Below are positions 61,285 to 64,000 of a DNA stretch of 64,000 nucleotides, in pieces; within the stretch, counting starts at the first letter, position 1; each line of letters begins with the position of its first letter. The DNA lies in the NCBI GenBank assembly GCA_019454985.1, contig JACFNF010000001.1, positions 62,001 to 126,000 of the forward strand, read 5' to 3'. The stretch is from Bacteroidales bacterium (GTDB lineage Bacteria > Bacteroidota > Bacteroidia > Bacteroidales > F082). The notes beneath the pieces were generated by a model, which had not been told where the DNA came from, did not search any database, and was given only the letters and a program-made list of their open reading frames with translations. The translations under genes and the position numbers were made by a program.

Positions 61285-63426
61285 TTATTCTGTTTTTTTA
61301 AAGAAGCTGCTCAGCTCTTTTCCGATTCTGTTCAGGGTTTCAACACCTTTCAGCACCGGCATGGTATCAATATCTTTATACCGGTCGTTCACATATGAAA
61401 CCTGATGTTGTTGCGGGAAGACGATGATCCGGCTGTTTTCTTTGAATTGTTTTTCAATTCTTGCAGACAGATGGTCGTGACCGCTTAGATATGAAAGGCT
61501 GCCCTTACGAGCCGAAACCAATACCATCAGGTCGTCGGGGCGCACATCACCGGCATGCGCCATAATGTTTTCCCATTGGTTATATTCAACAAAAGCTGCT
61601 TTGCGACTTCCCAACCTGAGCTGTTTGTTCTCTTCGAGCCGTTGACGGGTTTCGGGAGTGGTATAAAATCGTATAGCAACACCGAGTTCTGCTGAAAGTT
61701 GAATAATTTTCCTAACCCATATCAAAAACCCCTGTTCGAGTTCGGCCAAAGGAGGAATTGCCACAATAATGCGTTGATGGTTGATCAAAGGGCGAGAAAA
61801 ATGACAGATAAAAACGGTTTTTTCGATGGAATAGACCACATTATCCACTTTATTTCCGATTACCCTTTCGATAAGCCCCTCGGCTTGTGGCCATCCAAGC
61901 AGAAGGATACTTGCCTGAGACTCTTTGGCGATGCGGACGATTCCGGCCGAGATGCTGTGATCAATAGTAGCCACCACCTCCACTTTCGACTCAGCAGCGG
62001 TTACATAACTTGCAAAGCCCTGAAGTTGTTCGCGCGCTTTGCGCAGGTTAAGCTCGGCTTCTATATCATTAGGCACAACCGACAAAATAGTGATAGGCTG
62101 TTTTTGTTGATTATCTTTGATTAGAATGCCAAAATCGAGTGATTTTTCCATGTTTGCCAGGTTGGCAATGGGCATTAACATCTTTTCGGGCATTTCTAAG
62201 TTTTCGCTCCCAGCTTTATCAAGGCCCGATTCTTTCATCTGGATGATGTTTTTTGCTGCGCGTTCGGTCACGATCGAGGCAATGATACAACTCAGCAAAA
62301 TCAGGATGATTGTGCCGTTCAGTACATTTTCATCCACCAGATGGTTTTGATATCCCACTAAAATTACGGCAATGGTAGCGGCAGCATGGGAGCTGCTGAG
62401 GCCGAAAATCAGTTGCTGCTGGGCGCCACTATAGCCAAAGCTGTAACGTGTGGCTAAAGCTGCCAGCCATTTTCCCAAAAGAGCTACTGCAGTCAAAACT
62501 CCGGCAATAATCAGTGCCTGAGGCCCCTGCAACACCACACGCACATCCACTAACATGCCTACGCTGATCAGAAAGAAAGGGATAAACAATGAGCTGCCGA
62601 TAAACTCGATGCGGTTCATCAATACAGATGAATGCGGAATAAAACGATTGAGCACCAAACCCGAAACGAATGCCCCGATGATGGGCTCCACACCGGCTGC
62701 TTCGGCAAGAAAAGCGGCCAGGAACACGATTGTAAGCACAAAGATATAGTGCGAGTATTTTTCGGTTTCCATTTTTTTGAAAAACCAGGCTGTCAACCGG
62801 GGAACTCCAAGAAACATGATGGCCCCAAAGACAAGCGCCGAAGCCGACAGTCCAACCCAGAAGGCAGTCCCAACTTCGCCCTTTCCAGCACTCATAATAA
62901 AAGCCAGTAAGAGCAGTACGGCAGTATCGGTGAGAATGGTTCCCCCCACAGTGATGGCTACCGCCTGGTCTTTCGACACGCCCATACGGCTTACTATGGG
63001 ATAAGCCACTAAGGTATGGGTACTAAACATGCTGGCAATGAGCAGGCTCGAATAGAAGCCATAGTTTAAAATATGATAACAAACCGGAAATCCGATGAGC
63101 AGCGGTATGATAAAGGTATAAAGTCCGAAAAGCAAGCTGCGGTTTCGATGAAGCCTGAACTCTCCCAAATCGAGCTCAAGACCGGCAATGAACATGATAT
63201 AAAGCAATCCGATGGTTGAAAACAGGCTCACCGCTGAGTTGTTTTCGATGATATTCAATCCATAAGGGCCAATGAGTACGCCCGAAAGGATAAGCCCCAC
63301 GATACCCGGCACCCTCAACATTCTGAGCATGATGGGCGAAAGCAGGATGATGAGCAGGATGACTGAAAAAACTAAAACCGGATTTTGGAGGGGCAGTTGA
63401 AATTCGTGAGCCAGATTCTGTAGCAT
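61285..63426 (-). CDS. CPA2 cation:proton antiporter with C-terminal Usp-like domains
   Basis: A 713-residue protein. Residues about 17-390 are a 12-13 helix Na+/H+ exchanger domain with AGLELDLGEF (about 82-91), GAFVSGLVLNRF and DTAVLLLLAFIM. Residues about 425-700 are cytosolic and look like two degenerate universal-stress-type domains, a tail found in some KefB/NhaP-like antiporters. It exchanges K+ or Na+ for H+. No regulatory KefF/TrkA_N domain is present, so the Usp-like tail may take that role. The gene is probably the first of the pair with the DUF2007-Usp gene. Confidence 0.88.
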   Translation of the reverse strand: MLQNLAHEFQLPLQNPVLVFSVILLIILLSPIMLRMLRVPGIVGLILSGVLIGPYGLNIIENNSAVSLFSTIGLLYIMFIAGLELDLGEFRLHRNRSLLFGLYTFIIPLLIGFPVCYHILNYGFYSSLLIASMFSTHTLVAYPIVSRMGVSKDQAVAITVGGTILTDTAVLLLLAFIMSAGKGEVGTAFWVGLSASALVFGAIMFLGVPRLTAWFFKKMETEKYSHYIFVLTIVFLAAFLAEAAGVEPIIGAFVSGLVLNRFIPHSSVLMNRIEFIGSSLFIPFFLISVGMLVDVRVVLQGPQALIIAGVLTAVALLGKWLAALATRYSFGYSGAQQQLIFGLSSSHAAATIAVILVGYQNHLVDENVLNGTIILILLSCIIASIVTERAAKNIIQMKESGLDKAGSENLEMPEKMLMPIANLANMEKSLDFGILIKDNQQKQPITILSVVPNDIEAELNLRKAREQLQGFASYVTAAESKVEVVATIDHSISAGIVRIAKESQASILLLGWPQAEGLIERVIGNKVDNVVYSIEKTVFICHFSRPLINHQRIIVAIPPLAELEQGFLIWVRKIIQLSAELGVAIRFYTTPETRQRLEENKQLRLGSRKAAFVEYNQWENIMAHAGDVRPDDLMVLVSARKGSLSYLSGHDHLSARIEKQFKENSRIIVFPQQHQVSYVNDRYKDIDTMPVLKGVETLNRIGKELSSFFKKTE

Positions 63427-63470
63427 GGTTCTGAGAAATGGAGTTCACAAAATTAGCAATAAACACAGGC

Positions 63471-63509
63471 AAAAGAAAAAGCTGCAACTGATGTTTCTTC
63501 AATTGCAGC
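63471..63509 (-). terminator. Terminator after tRNA-Leu
   Basis: A 10-bp stem with one G-U pair (63481-63490 with 63500-63509) and a 9-base loop, followed on the minus strand by TTTTTCTTTT. It lies 7 bases past the 3' end of the tRNA and ends its transcript. Confidence 0.85.
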
Positions 63510-63516
63510 TTATCTG

Positions 63517-63600
63517 TACCCGGAGCCGGGGTCGAACCGGCACGAGTGTTACCTCACTGGTTTTTGAGACCAGCGCGTCTACCTATTCCGCCATCCGGGC
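63517..63600 (-). tRNA. tRNA-Leu (anticodon CAA)
   Basis: On the minus strand the 84-base gene folds as a class II tRNA: acceptor GCCCGGA with TCCGGGT, anticodon stem CTGGT/ACCAG with loop CTCAAAA (anticodon CAA, reading UUG), a long variable arm and T arm GCCGG-TTCGACC-CCGGC. The discriminator base is A and CCA is not encoded. The D arm is normal for Leu. A -7 element lies upstream and a terminator downstream. Confidence 0.95.
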
Positions 63601-63626
63601 CTCTTTTCAATTTTTAAACAGGATTG

Positions 63627-63634
63627 CAAAAGTA
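63627..63634 (-). promoter_or_regulatory. -7 element upstream of tRNA-Leu
   Basis: The minus strand reads TACTTTTG, an exact match, 26 bases before the tRNA. CTTG (63653-63656, 18 bases upstream) is a partial -33 match. Confidence 0.6.
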
Positions 63635-63728
63635 ACACTTTTTGATGTAAGTCAAGTGTACTTATCGAAAAAACATCCGGGGATCATACGAACTTTTACC
63701 ACCCGTCACCTCATCCTGAAGGATTAGT

Positions 63729-63756
63729 GAATAATGAATAATGAATAATGAATAAT
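63729..63756. repeat. Four exact 7-base tandem repeats
   Basis: gaataat is repeated four times without change, in a low-complexity spacer. The unit has no coding meaning here. Confidence 0.85.
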
Positions 63757-64000
63757 GGGTAATTGGGCGACAAATCAATTTTTGTCAAACACTAAACATA
63801 AGACTTTTAAACCTTGAACTCTTTGAATCCTCGAATCTTAGATTTGTTGAGGGGGTTAATTTGTTGAGAGGTCTTTTCTCAACCACTCAAAGATTTTGTT
63901 GATTTGTTGAATCCTTGAATCTTAAAATCCTTTGAAATTTGAGCCCACGAATCACCAGAAGCCAAAGACAAAAAAGCCAAGGCAAAAGAGCCAAGGCAAA

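Larger units (their letters stand above)
63601..64000. other. Noncoding, low-complexity right end of the window
   Basis: No gene is supported in these 400 bases. They hold the tRNA promoter (63627-63634), four exact 7-base repeats (63729-63756), a 7-bp inverted repeat (63863-63869 with 63877-63883), two similar copies of a sequence beginning ttgaatcc (around 63815 and 63918), and two agccaaggcaaa direct repeats at the edge. Confidence 0.6.

Overview
The window comes from a chromosome of the phylum Bacteroidota, most likely a non-gut, fatty-acid-using lineage near Bacteroidales. The evidence is threefold. Promoters carry the -7 element TAnnTTTG, several with a TTTG-like -33 element about 20 bases upstream, and starts lack strong Shine-Dalgarno sites. 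Phylum-typical families are present (DUF4270 and DUF6252 lipoproteins, an IPExxxVDY-type protein, the short starch-synthase-like protein, L25/Ctc). Housekeeping genes sit in arrangements usual for this phylum. I see no insertion sequence, prophage, CRISPR array, rRNA operon or replication origin. One tRNA gene is present (tRNA-Leu CAA, near the right end).

Layout. 0-10.6 kb: DUF4270 lipoprotein and a truncated glycogen-synthase-like protein, proline dehydrogenase, a GH3 acyl-amido synthetase followed closely by a LysE exporter, recJ, a MacB/FtsX-type permease without its ATPase, and an RluB-type pseudouridine synthase. 10.7-16.1 kb: a complete Fe-S assembly operon sufBCDSE on the minus strand. 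16.2-24.8 kb: U32 protein (TrhP-like), rmuC, an unusual tandem solute-binding lipoprotein, a membrane-anchored endonuclease/exonuclease/phosphatase protein, pth, rplY and prs. 25-37.6 kb: a fatty-acid beta-oxidation block read on the minus strand: marR, fadN, fadA, fadE, a DUF4442 hotdog protein, fadD, a nitronate-monooxygenase-like flavoprotein, a short-chain acyl-CoA dehydrogenase and etfBA. A second nitronate-monooxygenase-like gene lies just beyond marR on the other strand. 38.8-41.5 kb: a LiaF-like membrane protein with a LytS/LytTR two-component pair. 41.5-45.1 kb: acpP, fabF, rnc, the IPExxxVDY-type gene and rsmI. 45.2-53 kb: an unknown conserved-looking protein, tdk, a cyclophilin, pheS, a DUF6252 lipoprotein, dnaG (TTG start), pspC and a small membrane coiled-coil protein, and a family 2 glycosyltransferase. 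53.2-63.6 kb: lipid kinase, polytopic glycosyltransferase-like protein, pgk, a PpiD/SurA-type chaperone, a DUF2007-Usp-Usp fusion, a CPA2 antiporter with a Usp-like tail, and tRNA-Leu.

How the genes fit together. The beta-oxidation block is functionally complete: activation (fadD), dehydrogenation (fadE, the short-chain enzyme), hydration and second oxidation (fadN), thiolysis (fadA) and electron removal (etfAB), headed by a MarR gene whose own promoter contains an inverted repeat. The fadN-fadA-fadE order and protein sizes match what I recall of the Bacillus subtilis fadNAE operon. No obviously new multi-gene defence or mobile system was seen. The most promising less-described units are the GH3-LysE pair, the DUF2007-Usp/antiporter pair, the LiaF-like/LytTR module, and the truncated GT5-DUF4270 pair. 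Gene assignments rest on reading translated motifs and neighbours; no database search was run.
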